Shown here: piece by piece, positions 24,901 to 38,131 of the stretch
How the letters are laid out: every line of letters starts with the position of its first letter
Position numbering within the stretch: position 1 is the first letter of the stretch
Position numbers and translations under genes: made by a program
Source: Gyromitra esculenta
Taxonomy: Eukaryota > Ascomycota > Pezizomycetes > Pezizales > Discinaceae
DNA: 64,000 nucleotides
Assembly (NCBI GenBank): GCA_038503075.1
Contig: JBCAML010000010.1
Location: 1,550,001 to 1,614,000 of the forward strand
Reading direction: 5' to 3'
The notes under the pieces: model-generated
The model's input: only the letters and a program-made list of their open reading frames with translations
What the model was told of the DNA's origin: nothing
Databases searched by the model: none

Positions 24901-27900
24901 CGTGGGGTGGGGTATAAGTACTAGATACATGAAGGATACGGCTTCTCTCGGACGTCGAGTTCTTTTCTTTTTTTAAAAAGTCACGAGACGTCCAGAGGGA
25001 TCGTAGTAATCGCGATTTGCGGCTCAAAGCATACAAGCGGAAATTAAACGATCTATTAAAAGTCGAAGGAATCGGACTGCTCGTCCAAAATTCGATTGCG
25101 CAGCCAAATTTGTTGCTGCAGAGACCTCCGATCACAAAAACTTCACACGCAGAGGCATGCAAGCAAAAATTATGCTGTGTAAAAAAACCCCCCTTCAACC
25201 GTCTTACTGATGGGTGGTGGCGGCGGTCCCCTCGCATCTCACGTGAGAAAAATGCAACTTCCCCCGAGTCAACGGCATCACTTCCAATGAGACCTCTCTA
25301 CACCTTCTCTCTTCTCCTTCCCCGCATTATATGTCACCCGTGGATCCATCCGTTCGATGCATCGCGGCACTGTCAAGTAAAATGCCCGGGGTGGGGAGTT
25401 TTCCGGAAAAGCAAAAAACGCCTGTAAAAAATATCGATGAGCCCACCAAGATCCCGATTCACGATTTCCATGTACCCCGCGGAAAACAAACCCCATACTC
25501 ATGCATGCACCTCGCGATTTCGTCTTCTTTTCGTTTCTTTTTTTCTTTTCATTTTCGATGGCAACTCGAGGGGGCACTGACATCTAGACCATTTTTTTAT
25601 TTGAGCACGCGAATAAAACAAAGAAAAGTGACACTTTGGCGTTCCGTGGACCGTTTGCTCCGCTGTTGGGTTTCCATGGATCGTCGATCATGGGTTACCA
25701 CGGGACAGGTTGGGCAATAAATCAGATTCGTTGGACAGAGGGCATGTGGTGTGTATAGAAACAGGGCTGTGAATCTATTGAAACACACCATTATTTTTTT
25801 TGGAAAAAGCAGATATTCGTATTTTTCGAAACATTTAGTCAACGTATGCGAAGTTAGGGACTAAGAAATGCAACAATCTTACGAGCATCTAGCCGTCTCG
25901 GGAACTGGCACGCGGTATGCCAGACTTGAGCTGGAGATCTGACCTTATAACCGAGGGTATCTGGCTATGGTCGCGGGTCTGGGTTCTCACAGACGGGGAA
26001 GAGGGAATGCCACAGAAAGGAAGAGGATCTACATGGACGCAAAGCAATTATAACGCCAGTCTATAGTATTTGTAGTTATGTTTTAAAACTTTACGTTATG
26101 GAGGCTCATGCAACGTTGGAATAAAAAGGGTTCCAGTTGCGGTGGCGCAGCGGCTGTTTGCCGACTGGACCGATATTTTTGGCATGGTACACGATTAGCG
26201 ACTACACAAGCTTTTTGATGGATCTAACCTTAATTCGCGGAAGTTTCAACTTTATCCGACATACCTCGCGTTGTCTCGCGTACCTGACTTGTAGCACTCA
26301 GATACTACGACATGCGAACCTTAAAGCGAACCCTCGATTCCCAACCGCCTAAAATAGATGCTTGATCTACGAAAAAGACATTGCGTATACCACAACACAG
26401 CTTCCCCCAATCCCTGCCCTTATGCACAGCTTGGATACCCCACGGCCTTCAGACCTACTCATATAATACGGCTACTGCGGCGAATACCATTCCAATTCCT
26501 CAGAGTAGAGGTTAAACAAACGAATATACGCCAGTGCCTTTACCCAATTCACACTAAAATCAACATATACCTATTCGAGCTATAATTACCTTCCTCACCT
26601 TGTCCTACGCCCACCAGACGCATAGCCAGCTATAAGGGATCACAATGCATGCACCAGCAGCCAGAAAAGGATTGAGCAGTTCACAACATTGAAACCCAAT
26701 CATTTCCACTTGCTCCATGAACATTCAGAACGAGTACTATTTTGGGATTATGCAAACCAGCTATGCATCAAACCAAAGTTTCACCTCACATCCTCTCGAC
26801 GGATCTACTAGAAGCTTCGTGCCACGTCCGTTTCTAGCCCCCAAATTAATCATATACTCGTAAATGACTGACGTTTGTGCACCGGGCTGGGCCCGTGCCC
26901 CATACGCTTTTTGTAAAAACGTTAATCAATTACGAGTAGAAGGCGATTTTTTTTTCTTTCTTTCTTTCTTTCTGTGTTGCAACCTTCTATAGGTTTCTGT
27001 GTTTCATATCTTCCACCATTCACCCAAAGAAAGAAAAAGAGAAGAAAAAAGCAAATATTCTAGTTTTCAAGGATTACAAGAAGCTGCATAGGTCCGGATA
27101 ACAGAACCGAGCTACAAATGCAATGCGTTGACGTACTCCCGTCATTTATTTCTCCCGTTGTGTGTGTTTTTTTTTTTACCAGAGGATTCCCCCCCCCTTT
27201 TTTTATCGATAAGATCCAGCCACGTGTATTTTCTCCAGATTTAAACCTGGTTTTCTTTTTTGGATTCATCGTGCATTGCTTCTCGGCCTTAAAGTTTGTT
27301 TAATGTTGTGATTTCTGCGAGAGAGAGTAAGTGCTTTGCCGGCGGAGCCAGCTGCGAAACCTGGGTGCCGGGTGATTGGTCGGAGAATTATATATAAGAT
27401 GCATATTGGATGGAAGATGTTTTCCCCGCGATATATTGAAAATTACTACTCAATTATGCTGGAGAGTTCGGGAATAAGAAAAATAGGGAGAGAAAAAAAA
27501 AACTGCAGGCGTGTATTATGTCTCAGGGAAACGTTACAGCTGCTTACAAATATCACAAAGTGGGTATTCGATTCCTAACTTTGCGCGTGCCGAGACTACT
27601 TGTGGAGATAACGAAGCAGTTTAAAACCAGACGACATTAATATGTACTGAAGACTGAGTATGATTACCATAACAGTAACTGCCGACATCATTACTCAGGT
27701 GATTGAAACCCTCTTCACCGCAGACCATATTCAGAGAGTTGGTTTTTTTGGTTTTTTCATATTAGATTACGAGTCAACCTTCAGAGTATAATCATATGAT
27801 TAGATTTAACAAGAGGGATAATTTATATTTGAACCGTCTGACGTTGTCAAGAAACGCGAAACCACTTTTGTCTTTTTTATAATGCTTAAACTCGCAAACA

Positions 27901-30900
27901 TCAGCAAGCTATGAAGTGCCGTCTCATACCCCCTCTTCATATTGACACTCTGTTGATACACCAAACAGCTACGTAGGATATCGAGGGGTAGCCAATGGTC
28001 CATTTCGCAACCTCAAGATACCCACACACCCAAACAAAACCATCACGGCGGTCACAGCTGGGGAGCTAGAGGCCTGCCGAGGAAGCTCGCGTGCTGGTAA
28101 CCCATGTACAAGAATATAGCCAAAAACAAAAACATTAACGAGTCAGAGCTCGACACCTCTTAACAGATATCCGTCGTGGAGGTTGCACACTTACAAACTT
28201 AGATTGGGCATCGCATGCTCAATTACGCTCAATTACTCGCGTGATATATCTGATATCACATATAATGCACGACATAGTACGTATCCGGTATGGTGCATGC
28301 GTACCTGACGTCTGCATGCAATTTCAAGATAGGGAAAGTTCCTTCTTCGTTGCGACGCATGGAACAACATCATGAGTCTATACGTTTCCCTCAACGAACG
28401 AATTCAAGTAAGGGAAGTAACAATTCGAATAACAGCTGGCGACGGGTCATTGGTAATCAGCAACCAGTCACCTCATTTTCTACTTCCTTTTGGAATTTTA
28501 AACTAACAATGAACCTGCCACGAATACCACAGAATGAGCTCGGGAAAAGAGACGCGATATCCGAGGTAATTCTTTTCTTTTCTTTCTTTCTTTATGAATT
28601 TTCTCTTCCACTGTTTCTCCACTGTTTCTCCGGGAAGTACCCCAGGAAAGACTCTCGTGAGCAATTGCTCAAACGAAACAAAACCCTCAACTCTATCGAT
28701 AAGGGACAGCAAACTAAATAATACTACGTCATCTATCATATCGGGTGGTGATTTTGTGGCTTTCGTACCTACATTAGTCTCTGTCATAAAGTGTTTCCTG
28801 CAAAACCTCGTATTTTCCGCGGCCGTTTTCATGTTCGGTCCAGAGCATCCTGTATCCCGGCGGTTCCACCCCACCGGACCGAACCGACACAATGGTGATT
28901 CGACTCCGTTTCAGGGTAGTCGTCACATGTGAAAACAAGGAAAGTATTCATTAAATTAATTACTTTGCACATCGCGGTGATGTTGGTATGTTTTGCGTGA
29001 AGGCAATGCATGTATGAGAGCATCAAGCATTGATGTTCACCGGGTATGAGGTTGGAGCTGAGTTTGAAATTTTGGTAATTGGGATTATTTTTTGGGGTGT
29101 GTGGCGATATCTGATGAACAGGGAGGAGATGACGGGTGAGAAGGGAATAAAAAAGCTCAAATTCTTCTCTCGGGCGAAGGAGGATGAGGTGCAGAATGAA
29201 AGCCGGTTAAAATCTCTGTATGTACTAATATGCGTGTATGCGTGTAGGTTGGAAAATATTTTACTTATCAGCCCTCCACCGATAAGGATATCAACCTTGT
29301 ATGTTTTATTACGGGATGCAAGCTGTTTTGCGAATCAAATGGTGGTGTTGATGTATGAACGCCACGGTGTTCATGCCGATCTAACCCTAACGTAGCGGGT
29401 ATTGGTTGAGCCCTGTCGCTTGGCGTGCATATAAAAATAGATTGCATACATCCGTGTCGCGTTCGCTTGCCACTTGCAGCGGAGCGGATTGTTTTTCGGA
29501 CGTCCTATCATGCCATGGCGCTCGCCTCTGGCACAGATTCGACAAAACTCATGGTCTGGGTTCAGAGCGTCGTAAGTTGTGCGTGGCGTGGGGGAGCCGG
29601 GGTATGGGGAAGGGGGAAGCGGGAGATTCGAGACATGGAGTTTAGCAGTCCGGGGATTGCCGCGAAGAGGGAGTCCTTTTCTCTCGGTGTTGAGGACTCA
29701 ACAAACGAGCCGCGTAGAACCTGGGTTCGAAAACCGTGAGGTCGTGAATGTTACTGGTCAAGACGACAGCACATATGCTCGTGTATGTTCACACGAGGCA
29801 AACGGGCGAGCAAAAGCATGGTGCCCTAAGGTAAATGTGGGGTGACCGACAACGATCAACGACCAGAGCCAAGACAACAAGCATAAGGGACTGCAGGCGC
29901 ACGGACAGAGAAGTCGTGGAGAAGAAACAAGACCTGATTGACCAGTTGGTCTGCTTCCTTCCTTCTTCCTCCCAACTGGGATATTCGAGATGGGATGGGC
30001 ATGTAGTGGAGCGTTGCATTGCAGTAAGCAGAGCAGCAGGAATGAGATGGAGCAAGGCGCGTGACTTGGTACCTATTTTGGCTCGGGGAAACGTTGCTAC
30101 ATCATGTTTGTCATTTAAATGTTTAACGATCATTGATCCAAGTCGCCGGAGCACGTACATCTCCACGGGGGTGTTCTGTTGTGCTGCAAAACCGGTACAC
30201 CAAGCTGGCTATGGAGGTAAAGGGTACATGTGAACGTATCTAATTGCTTAATCCGCGAGGGATAGCAATGTTGGTGCTGCTTCAGGACGCGCGATTCACA
30301 TGGCCGTGGAGGGAGCAGACCGCCTGCCGAGCGAGGAGGACTTGCCTGCTGTACATGTGCTCTGGATGGGTGATGGGAGTGGATTGGACGCTAGGGGGAT
30401 ATAGAGTTTAGACATATCGCTTAGTGCACCCAACGAGGGAGAAATGCCGGCTTGGTAATTGACTGAAGTCGGGGCGTTACGCATCACAGCTAACCTCACT
30501 GCCGTGCTGGCTGCCTACTTTGCTCGCACAGATCAACTCCTGTGCTCGATGCGTGTGGACATGCGAAGCTTACAGTCTGACCCTACATACTACGCGCAGA
30601 TGGGAATAGATATCTCCACGAAAGCCGATTCCGGGAAGGAACACACCGACCCGCACTGAATAATTGAAATTGGGTTGCTTATTTATGTACAGCGGCAGAA
30701 ATGTGCTTTAAGTAGAGAACTGTGAAAAGACGGCTTCGCTGCAGATTCTCAACACAGCTAGGTACGGTAGTAGCGAGGGCTTGCAAGAATAGTCAACCTC
30801 TAAATGCTTCTGCTTTAGATACCCAAGTCGAAGCGTGTACCTGTGCTTTTCCAGGATTAATATTCCTCTCCCTCCGAGTCCTCTCGCTCTAGACCTGTTC

Positions 30901-32367
30901 TGTGGATCCACAGCTCTACTCTGTAATCTTCTCGAACCGCCTTAATTCTCTCTCTCCTTAGATTGCTCATCCTCATCCACCTCGCCCTTCTCCATAGACC
31001 TCCTACTTACGTCCTACCCCAGCATAAGTTCAGCGTAGGTGTAGTTTGTTCGCCCCATCGCCACTCACAAGGTTGTCACTGTTCGAAGATCCAATCCCCG
31101 TTGAATTGTGTTTGCCCTTGCCCCATCGTTCGCCTTATTAGATAGCTGCAATTGTGGGGAGAGACTTATTTTGGAAAGGAAGTCCGTCACCACTACAGCC
31201 AAGTGAACAGACGTCTGTGTGCAATAGTCTCTCGACGACTGGAACGGAGGTTGTGCCATCTTTACACCCACCATCTCCTCCACCATCTCCCCCCCACAAC
31301 CTAACCCCCCCTTACTTCTGAAACCCTATCGTTCAGGATCTTCTTACTCGTCCTGCACTTTCTCAACAGCCGGGGGTATTTGGTCTCTATCGTTGATAGA
31401 TTGATTTACTACCCACCGCTACTGCCAGCGGACCATCACCTCCAGAGGTATCCATACCCATACAGAATATCATCCCATTCTATCCACACAAATTATTTCG
31501 TTATCCAGCCTATCCGGCACGCGATAAAATAATTAAAAAAGCAAAATTAAACACCCCAGAAAATCTCAACCGAAAAAAAAGGAACCGTCATAAAAAGTCG
31601 AACAAAGAGGCCATTTTCCATACATTCTTGGTCACACACAGCTTGCCTCACACCACACCAACTCACCACCACACACATCCACTTACGCACAAGGCTTCCC
31701 AAACCACCAGCCGGCGTCCGTCGGGATTTGCACGCAGCAGTTCTTTATCCATCCTTCTTGAGAATACGTGTGTGGAAAGTGTGTCGGATAAGAAACCGAC
31801 AATAAGAAAAAATCTTAACACGCGGAAAAAGTAGGAGTATTTCCCTTTGCAAGAGTGTAGGGGGGTAGCCAACGTGTCACAGGCTTTTCGACTGTGTAAA
31901 TCAGAAAAAATCGGATCCCCCCTCTTTTCTTCGATCCTCTTCTTATTCCTCCCTGTGCCCTCCCCCCCGCTACGTGAGAGAACCAGCAAAAACCCATCCA
32001 AATCGAATCCGATCGAGATTTCGAAAAAGCGGACTGGACTTTCACGATTCCGTTTCCAGGGGCAGAGACAAAAAAAGAACCGAGGAAATCACCCCCACAA
32101 TCTGCCTGGTAGCCTCAAGCCATCCTACTGAACTAGACCTATCCGTTTTCGGCAGGGCTCAGGGCGCTCCTTCTCCATTAGTTGGTCAGCCAGAAGTACC
32201 CAGTACCCTTACATCCAAATTCCTTGCTCCTCCAAACGGAAACGGTCATACACGTCTAGGAATTACAAGAAACCGGGACACATCGTGGGGAGCAGCGTCA
32301 TCCATACCACGAAACGCTTCGATTGGACCTGCTCTACCAGTACTTTTTTTCGACTGCAGAAAGATTT
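21938..32367. other. Long gene-poor region
   Basis: About 10 kb in which I find no supported gene, tRNA or complete transposon. Open frames are at most 143 codons, have no domains, and overlap on both strands. There are low-complexity runs, such as TTTC repeats near 26953-26973 and 28571-28590. The last 1.3 kb is pyrimidine-rich and probably holds the promoter and leader of the gene at 32853. Confidence 0.45.
26953..26973. repeat. (TTTC)n microsatellite
   Basis: About five tandem copies of TTTC following a T run. Confidence 0.7.
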
Positions 32368-32507
32368 TGTGAGTACTGAGAAAGCAAAACGGTAGGTACG
32401 CCTTGCAGTCTCGTATTACGCTAGATTCTCTTTCGTCATTGCAAAGTCATAAATTTTTTCGATACCGCTGTCCACACCTGATCTTTCTTTCCTTTTTCTA
32501 CAGGAAA
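32368..32507 (+). other. Possible 5'-UTR intron of the gene at 32853
   Basis: A strong donor GTGAGTACTGAG follows TTTT at about 32368, and the acceptor-like TTTTTCTACAG lies near 32505, about 350 bp before the start codon. The leader between them has no conserved coding frame. This is inference from splice consensus only. Confidence 0.3.
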
Positions 32508-32852
32508 AAAATAATAGTTAAAATCTGTTTCTGACGTGGTGTGATCGCGAACAGATTCTCTTGGAGGTTTTTTTGCTTTTATTTTTCACCGAGCAACCCC
32601 CGGTCTCGTTGCACCCGCGTAGTACATAGTCCCTGCCTTCCCCGGATTTACGTTGTCTTATCTGCGTGCTCCTCCACCCTCTTCGACTCATCGGCCGGAG
32701 GAATCTACATCTTGACACAGCTTTCGGAGTTTATTGCTCCCTGGTTGCAAAGCTGAGAACGCGATTATCCACATACATCAACCTATAACAACAGTATTAA
32801 TTACCTTCGCTAGAGCGCTTTGCCAGGTCAACAAACGAGGTCAACAACCGAA

Positions 32853-35525
32853 ATGGCACTCAATCCCCTTCAGAACGCTACCCCTAGGCAGCAAATTCCC
32901 AATGAGGCTCCTTCTTATTTCTCCCCTTTCTTTGAACAACCGTCGGGTGCAAAAGTGCCTTGTAAACTCTCTGTATGGCAGCCTCCGCCAGTTGAAGAGC
33001 CCCGCCGGTCCAAAGCACCAAACAGTCGTCCTATAAATCCTCCTCAGATCCCAACAGCCGATATCTACACATTCACCGGCCGAACATTCACACATTCCAA
33101 AAACAACAGCCAGGACGATGGCAAGAAGCGTCTCTACGAACCGAAGGAGAAGAAGAGCATTGATGAGATTATGTGGTTGGGTTCCGTCACCGGATTTCTC
33201 CCTCCAATTCCTCCACCAGCGAAGGTTCAGGCCTCACTTAGGAGCAAACTCGTTAGGAAGCCAGAGGACAAAGCCAGTCAGGCTAGTGCGATTGCACAGG
33301 CATCACGAAGAAGGCTTATAGAGGTGGAAAAGACAGAAGAGGAGAAAGCAGCAGAGAAAAAGAAGCAGGAAGAGGAAGCAGCAAGAGAGAAGAGATTGCT
33401 GGAATGGGCTACGAAGAAGAAAACACAGAAGAAACTGTCATCAGAGGGCGAGAAGAAGAAGGCACCAGTCACAGCTGTTTTGCCACAACCGGTAGAGACC
33501 ACAGCGAAGCCCAGTGCTCCGGGAAATGTCCGCGCGTCAGGACGGCGAGGCAAGGTATTCATGCCGGTAGCTTCACCAATCGAGACTACACGGCGCAGCA
33601 ACCGTCCGAACGCAGGCCATCGACCAAATCTCCCTGACAGTGTGTCAAGCTACGCTCCGGCTCATCCCATTCTCGCACAACCTTCTCTCCCACAACCCAT
33701 TGAGACTACAAAAAGGAGCCATCGCCCTGAGAAGCCTCCCATCACAAACAAGAAGAGTGAAGAGGAGAGTGTGTGGATGGGCTTGCCGCAGCCCATTGAG
33801 ACTGTTCGAAGAAGTAACAGGAGGAGCCCGTTGAGCAAAGACGACGAAGGTGGCGAGGTGGGCAAGAGAGCGCAGGTGTCACCAAAGCATTCGGCCCGAA
33901 ACTCTACGAGCTCACCAAGAGGCACGATGTTCCTCCCACAGCCAGTTGAGAGCTCCAAGAAGTTGAACCGACCTGAGTCAACTGCCCTTCCGCAACCCGT
34001 TGAAGTCACCAAGAGGACGAATCGGCCGATTCCTTCCCCAATCCAGAAACCGGATGGACCTCCCACACCGACCGCTTCCTTTTTTGGTCTTTCCCCGGTG
34101 CTACCACAGCCGTTTGAGAGCACGCGACGTTCTCACCGCCCGATCTCGGGCAGGCCGTTGGTACCCCAACCGATTGAGACCTCTCGCAGGTCAAACCGCA
34201 TAAGGGTCCCACTGCCGGAGATGCAGATTGACGCTAACCAACCCAATCAACTGCCACAGCCTGTCTCGGTTTCGAGGTGGACTAATCGCGAAAAGCCTGC
34301 CCCAGGACGTCTCCGAAGGAACAGCACCGATAAACCTGAGACTCCCGGGCTGTATAACACGGCACCGTTTGTTCGGGATAGGGAAAGAGAGAGGCGGCTG
34401 GTGAAGAAGACTTGGATCCGACCTATCGATCACGTGTCTCATCTTCATGAACCTGTTGACTCTGCACCCCCTAGCCCCATGCAAAGCCCTCAAAGCTCCA
34501 GATGCCCTAGCTTGAGCTCATCTCCGACTTCGTCAGCAGCTAGCTCGACGTGGGACGTTGCCTCTAAGGTTAGAAAGGTATCGCGTGGAGGGTTGCACGG
34601 AAGGCGTGAGTCACTGGAGGAGGGCTTTGCTGGATATATTCTTGGGTTGGAGCGGGGATTAAGGAAGGATGGAGCTTTAGGTTCTACAGGGCGGAAGCGG
34701 GAAAGGGCTAAGGAGGAATCGGAATATCCGTTTCCACCTGTTACCACAGTTGAAGATAACGATAAGAAAGACCGGACCGAGGTTGCCGAACCCAGCAGCT
34801 GGAGTGGACCCAGAAGCGAGAGCTCCGAAACCATCCGCCCGAAATTGACGGCTATCAACACTGATCCTGGTGCCTTTGAACAACTGAAGAAGCAGAAGGA
34901 GCAAGAGGATTATCCGATTTGCCATTCACCCGTTCACTCGCACTTTAAGGTGCCTGCATGGAAGCCAGAGCCAGATCCTCTCTCTCTCGACGATGAATAT
35001 GAAGAAAGGGGTAATAAGGGCCACAACAACGCGCGCATTGGGACTGACGAACTCACGATGTCTAAGCCGATCGGCATTAACATCAGCAATGCCAATTCTA
35101 ACACTCAACTCCCTACTCCACCGGACTCGCTTACATCGTCCGAATCGAACAAATCTTTGCTTTCCTCAGAAGCGGCCTTTTCAGCGGCGAACGGATTCAA
35201 GACTGCACCACCTCGCGTATCTTATGCACCCATGTCGCCATCCCCAGGTTACACCGTTGCCTCCCTGCCACCAGCCAAGAAGCAGGACCACGGAGACGCT
35301 GCAGAAATTGCCGAAGAACTCGTAACCGGTGTCATGCGTTATCTCAGTTTGGAGTTTGAGAGTATTGGTCGGAAATACGATGATGAGCTGGCGTTGTATA
35401 CCGGGATCCCGATGGAACTGGTTAAGAAAGATCGCAAATACGCGGTTAAGAAATATGTCGAGAGATGGGTTACCGAAAACCCAGAGATTGAGTGCGGAGA
35501 GAAGAAGAAGGGTGGATTGTGGTAG
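32853..35525 (+). CDS. Large disordered protein with nine PQP(I/V)ETT-type repeats
   Basis: A single exon of 890 aa starting at ATG 32853 (MALNPLQNATPR). The same frame is open upstream but offers no earlier ATG. A basic N-terminal region contains DEIMWLGSVTGFLPP. It is followed by a charged, probably coiled segment (about residues 155-200, rich in E, K and A). Nine spaced copies of a motif of about 14 residues follow, between residues about 208 and 465; examples are LPQPIETTKRSHRPE, LPQPVEVTKRTNRP and VPQPIETSRRSNRI. A Ser/Pro-rich region follows, and the C-terminus looks folded (LVTGVMRYLSLEFES to the end). Proteins with P-x-P-(I/V)-E-T-T repeats are known in filamentous ascomycetes, but I cannot name a function. 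Regular spacing and a basic R/K-R-S-N/H-R core suggest repeated binding modules or phosphorylation sites. Confidence 0.85.
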   Translation: MALNPLQNATPRQQIPNEAPSYFSPFFEQPSGAKVPCKLSVWQPPPVEEPRRSKAPNSRPINPPQIPTADIYTFTGRTFTHSKNNSQDDGKKRLYEPKEKKSIDEIMWLGSVTGFLPPIPPPAKVQASLRSKLVRKPEDKASQASAIAQASRRRLIEVEKTEEEKAAEKKKQEEEAAREKRLLEWATKKKTQKKLSSEGEKKKAPVTAVLPQPVETTAKPSAPGNVRASGRRGKVFMPVASPIETTRRSNRPNAGHRPNLPDSVSSYAPAHPILAQPSLPQPIETTKRSHRPEKPPITNKKSEEESVWMGLPQPIETVRRSNRRSPLSKDDEGGEVGKRAQVSPKHSARNSTSSPRGTMFLPQPVESSKKLNRPESTALPQPVEVTKRTNRPIPSPIQKPDGPPTPTASFFGLSPVLPQPFESTRRSHRPISGRPLVPQPIETSRRSNRIRVPLPEMQIDANQPNQLPQPVSVSRWTNREKPAPGRLRRNSTDKPETPGLYNTAPFVRDRERERRLVKKTWIRPIDHVSHLHEPVDSAPPSPMQSPQSSRCPSLSSSPTSSAASSTWDVASKVRKVSRGGLHGRRESLEEGFAGYILGLERGLRKDGALGSTGRKRERAKEESEYPFPPVTTVEDNDKKDRTEVAEPSSWSGPRSESSETIRPKLTAINTDPGAFEQLKKQKEQEDYPICHSPVHSHFKVPAWKPEPDPLSLDDEYEERGNKGHNNARIGTDELTMSKPIGINISNANSNTQLPTPPDSLTSSESNKSLLSSEAAFSAANGFKTAPPRVSYAPMSPSPGYTVASLPPAKKQDHGDAAEIAEELVTGVMRYLSLEFESIGRKYDDELALYTGIPMELVKKDRKYAVKKYVERWVTENPEIECGEKKKGGLW

Positions 35526-37081
35526 ATGATATTTGAGGCTGGGTCTTGAGAAATTTCCTAAGTTTGCCGGATTAATTGATAATTCATAGCATTGGGCGTG
35601 CATATTTTGTCTCCTCTACTCATTCATTTTCTACTGTTTTTTATTTGTGCGTTTTTTTCTTTGGGTTGTTGGAAGAGCGAGATTGTCACTAGGGGGTCAA
35701 GGTTTATTCATTGCTGGTTTCTGGGGTCTTTCATTTCGCTTCTTTTTTGTGCAGTTATGATGGGTTGTTTGGTTCGTTCATAAGGGGTTTGTTGATTGAT
35801 TGGCGGCATTGCGGGGCACTTTTGCAACCTTTTTCTTTTTTTTTACATATTTGGCTTTTCTGTTTGTGGAACTGGGAGCGATAAGGGAAGGATGAGAGGG
35901 AAGAGGCATTATATTGAAGGAAAAGGGGAGAGCAGGCTGGAGTGCAGTAAGTCAGAAGATAAAGCTGTTCATGGCTTTTGTTCACGTTTTTTCCCAACGT
36001 TGAGCTTGTTTTTGTTATGCGTCTTTAAGGGTTGTCTTTTTCTTTTTGTGCAGTGTCGGTTTGGGGGTATTCCTTTTCTGAATGAGCTTTTTCTTTCTTT
36101 CTCCAATTATCCTCCCTTGCGAACGACTAGGTGTGATATGGGTTACATACTACGTTTATTATATGAATTTGCATACATACTTCTCCTTTTGTGATTTACG
36201 GCTTCTTGTCCCCTTTTGTAATCGTGACTTTGATTTTAGTTTCTGCTTGTCTTTTTTTTTGTTTTCCCTAATGAGAGGTGGTTCAGAGTTTATTGCTGAT
36301 GGGTGCATGGATGGATGCGATGGGCTTGGATATATTGGAGAGCCAGGGTGATAGATTGGAATTTAAAAAAAAATGGTTTCAATTAGCGGGTTAGCTATGG
36401 TAAGGGGATGGATGAATACCCTGGGTAGAGGAATCCTTGATGAAGTTAAGGGTCAAGGGGAGGAGGGGGTGGATAAATCGGGTTTCGAGAGTTCAGTGGC
36501 TGCGGAAGAAAAACTATTTGTATTTTCGCTTTCTTTTAAATTTGATTTGGTTCTTTCCTACCCTTTGAATACGGAATACCTAGTAGACAGTATCCAGTGT
36601 TGTGATTAGTATTTCTTAATACCGGGCTTCAAGTGAGAAAATTTACGAGTGAGTTTCGGTGATTGAAATTTTACTTATTTTTTGGTCAAAGTTGCTTGGT
36701 ATAGCTCAAGTAGTCAAAGATTAATAGCGTGGTATTGTATCACTTCAACCTCTTGTCGAAGGGTCATCATCTAGTTGTCCAGGAATAGGTTGGATGGTGA
36801 TACTAGTTTTAACCGTTTATTTGATGATTTATAAGTTAAAAAGCAGAAAGCGATGATCCGCGGATGCTATTTAGTGTAGATATTTCATAGAAACATGAGA
36901 TTTTGCGGGTATGGCCTTTGACGGACTACCTTCTAGTATGAACGAGAAACTACGAAGAAGTGGTCGCTGACAGATGTGGGATGGCGTTTATGAGCCACGC
37001 GCCACACGAGCTACGCCTCAATCCGCGGGATAATCCCAAGTAAACTTCAGAACAACAAATTCAACCTCAAACTCTCGTCAA
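35526..37081. other. Intergenic, T-rich after the repeat-protein gene
   Basis: Frames in this T-rich stretch translate to hydrophobic, low-complexity peptides and are probably artefacts of 3' UTR composition. No gene is supported. Confidence 0.4.
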
Positions 37082-38131
37082 ATGGCTCTAATTGACCCCC
37101 TACTCAAAACTACTAGATCGCCGATATGGGTTCATCCTCTCCTCTGGAGTTTCGACCACCTCAACAGATTTGGCATATCAATCGAACCGATCGACCCCCA
37201 CGCTACCGATCCCCCTAACCAAAAACAAACTCACTTTCCTTCTTCTGAAGCTGAAAAGCGTCTTACCGGAGGCTCTATTGGGTCCCGCGACCTGAGATAT
37301 ATTCTGCAGGACATCGAACTTCTTGAGATTTATTTGGCCGGGTTCATCATGCGGACTATCAACACGTTTCAGAAATCGGCTAAGCCAAAGCCATTTCGAT
37401 ATTATTCTCAAGAGCAAGCCTCTCAGTTTTCTTTGCAGTCTCTAAACTAACTATATTACCTAATAGACAACATCCTAAACCCGCCAGTCCGTTATTTACT
37501 TTCGACAACATTGTCATTCAAATCCATCCCGAGCTGGTTGTGCGGACCAAAAAGGGGCTCCCTTTCCTTATGTACAATTGCCCAGGAAGGGCCAGCTCTC
37601 TGCGTCGTGACTTCCCAGATACTCGTGCAGGAAGTGATATTGAATGGTCACTGAAGCAAGCCGTGAAATCTTTGGATTTTAAACTGGAATTAATTGATCC
37701 ATACAATGTTGCTGGGATGATTGCCTTGGCCCAAGAGCAGCTGAGTGTATTTTCCCGCCTGAGTCAAATCGCTCCTAATGTGCTCAAGGTTCGTTGCTCC
37801 TCCTTAGTTATTTTGAGTTCTATGAGACATGTTTAGTATTTATATTTTGTCATAGGTATATCTTGTATCGCCGCCTCAAACTTCATCAGCAGCAGTATAC
37901 CTCTATACTGCGGTGATTCCACTTCGCTACTTGGCCGCGTTGCACAATCCTCACCTCAGCTTCGGAGAGGTCGTTATTATAACGAGGGAACTGATCTATC
38001 TTCCTACTCCACCTTCCACCGGCGAAAAGTTCGTAACCGAGGGACCATTCCTAAGCATGTTAGAGAATATTCTAGAAGAAGCTCTAAGCTACGAGAGGTT
38101 CTTGTTAAAGCCTGATCAGCCCAAGCGCTAG
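37082..38131 (+). CDS. Unknown three-exon family, copy 1
   Basis: Exons 37082-37425, 37467-37788 and 37856-38131 give 313 aa; introns are phase 2 and phase 0. I do not recognise the family. Two paralogs lie nearby (41155-42264 and 44099-45363) with the same intron positions. Conserved blocks are an N-terminal LLKTTRSPIWVHPLLWS; RTKKGLPFLMYNC at the start of exon 2; ELIDPYNVAGMIALAQEQL near its end; and VYLVSP followed by YLAALHNPHLSF, ITRELIYLP and NILEEA in exon 3. No signal peptide or membrane segment is visible. Intron 1 as drawn is only 41 bp, so that join is the least certain. The product seems soluble and mixed alpha/beta, possibly an intracellular protein of a lineage-specific family. 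Confidence 0.72.

Noticed and set aside
26137..26200. tRNA-like start GCGGTGGCGCAGCGG
   Set aside because: No B box and no foldable arms downstream.
27274..27290. GCTTCTCGGCCTT resembles the 5' end of U2 snRNA
   Set aside because: The match stops after 13 bases; the branch-site-recognition segment and Sm site that should follow are absent.
29715..29740. B-box-like GGGTTCGAAAACC
   Set aside because: No A box upstream at the right distance and no acceptor stem.
35592..36351. Hydrophobic plus-strand frames after the repeat-protein gene
   Set aside because: T-rich 3' flank gives Phe/Leu-rich translations without conservation or splice logic.
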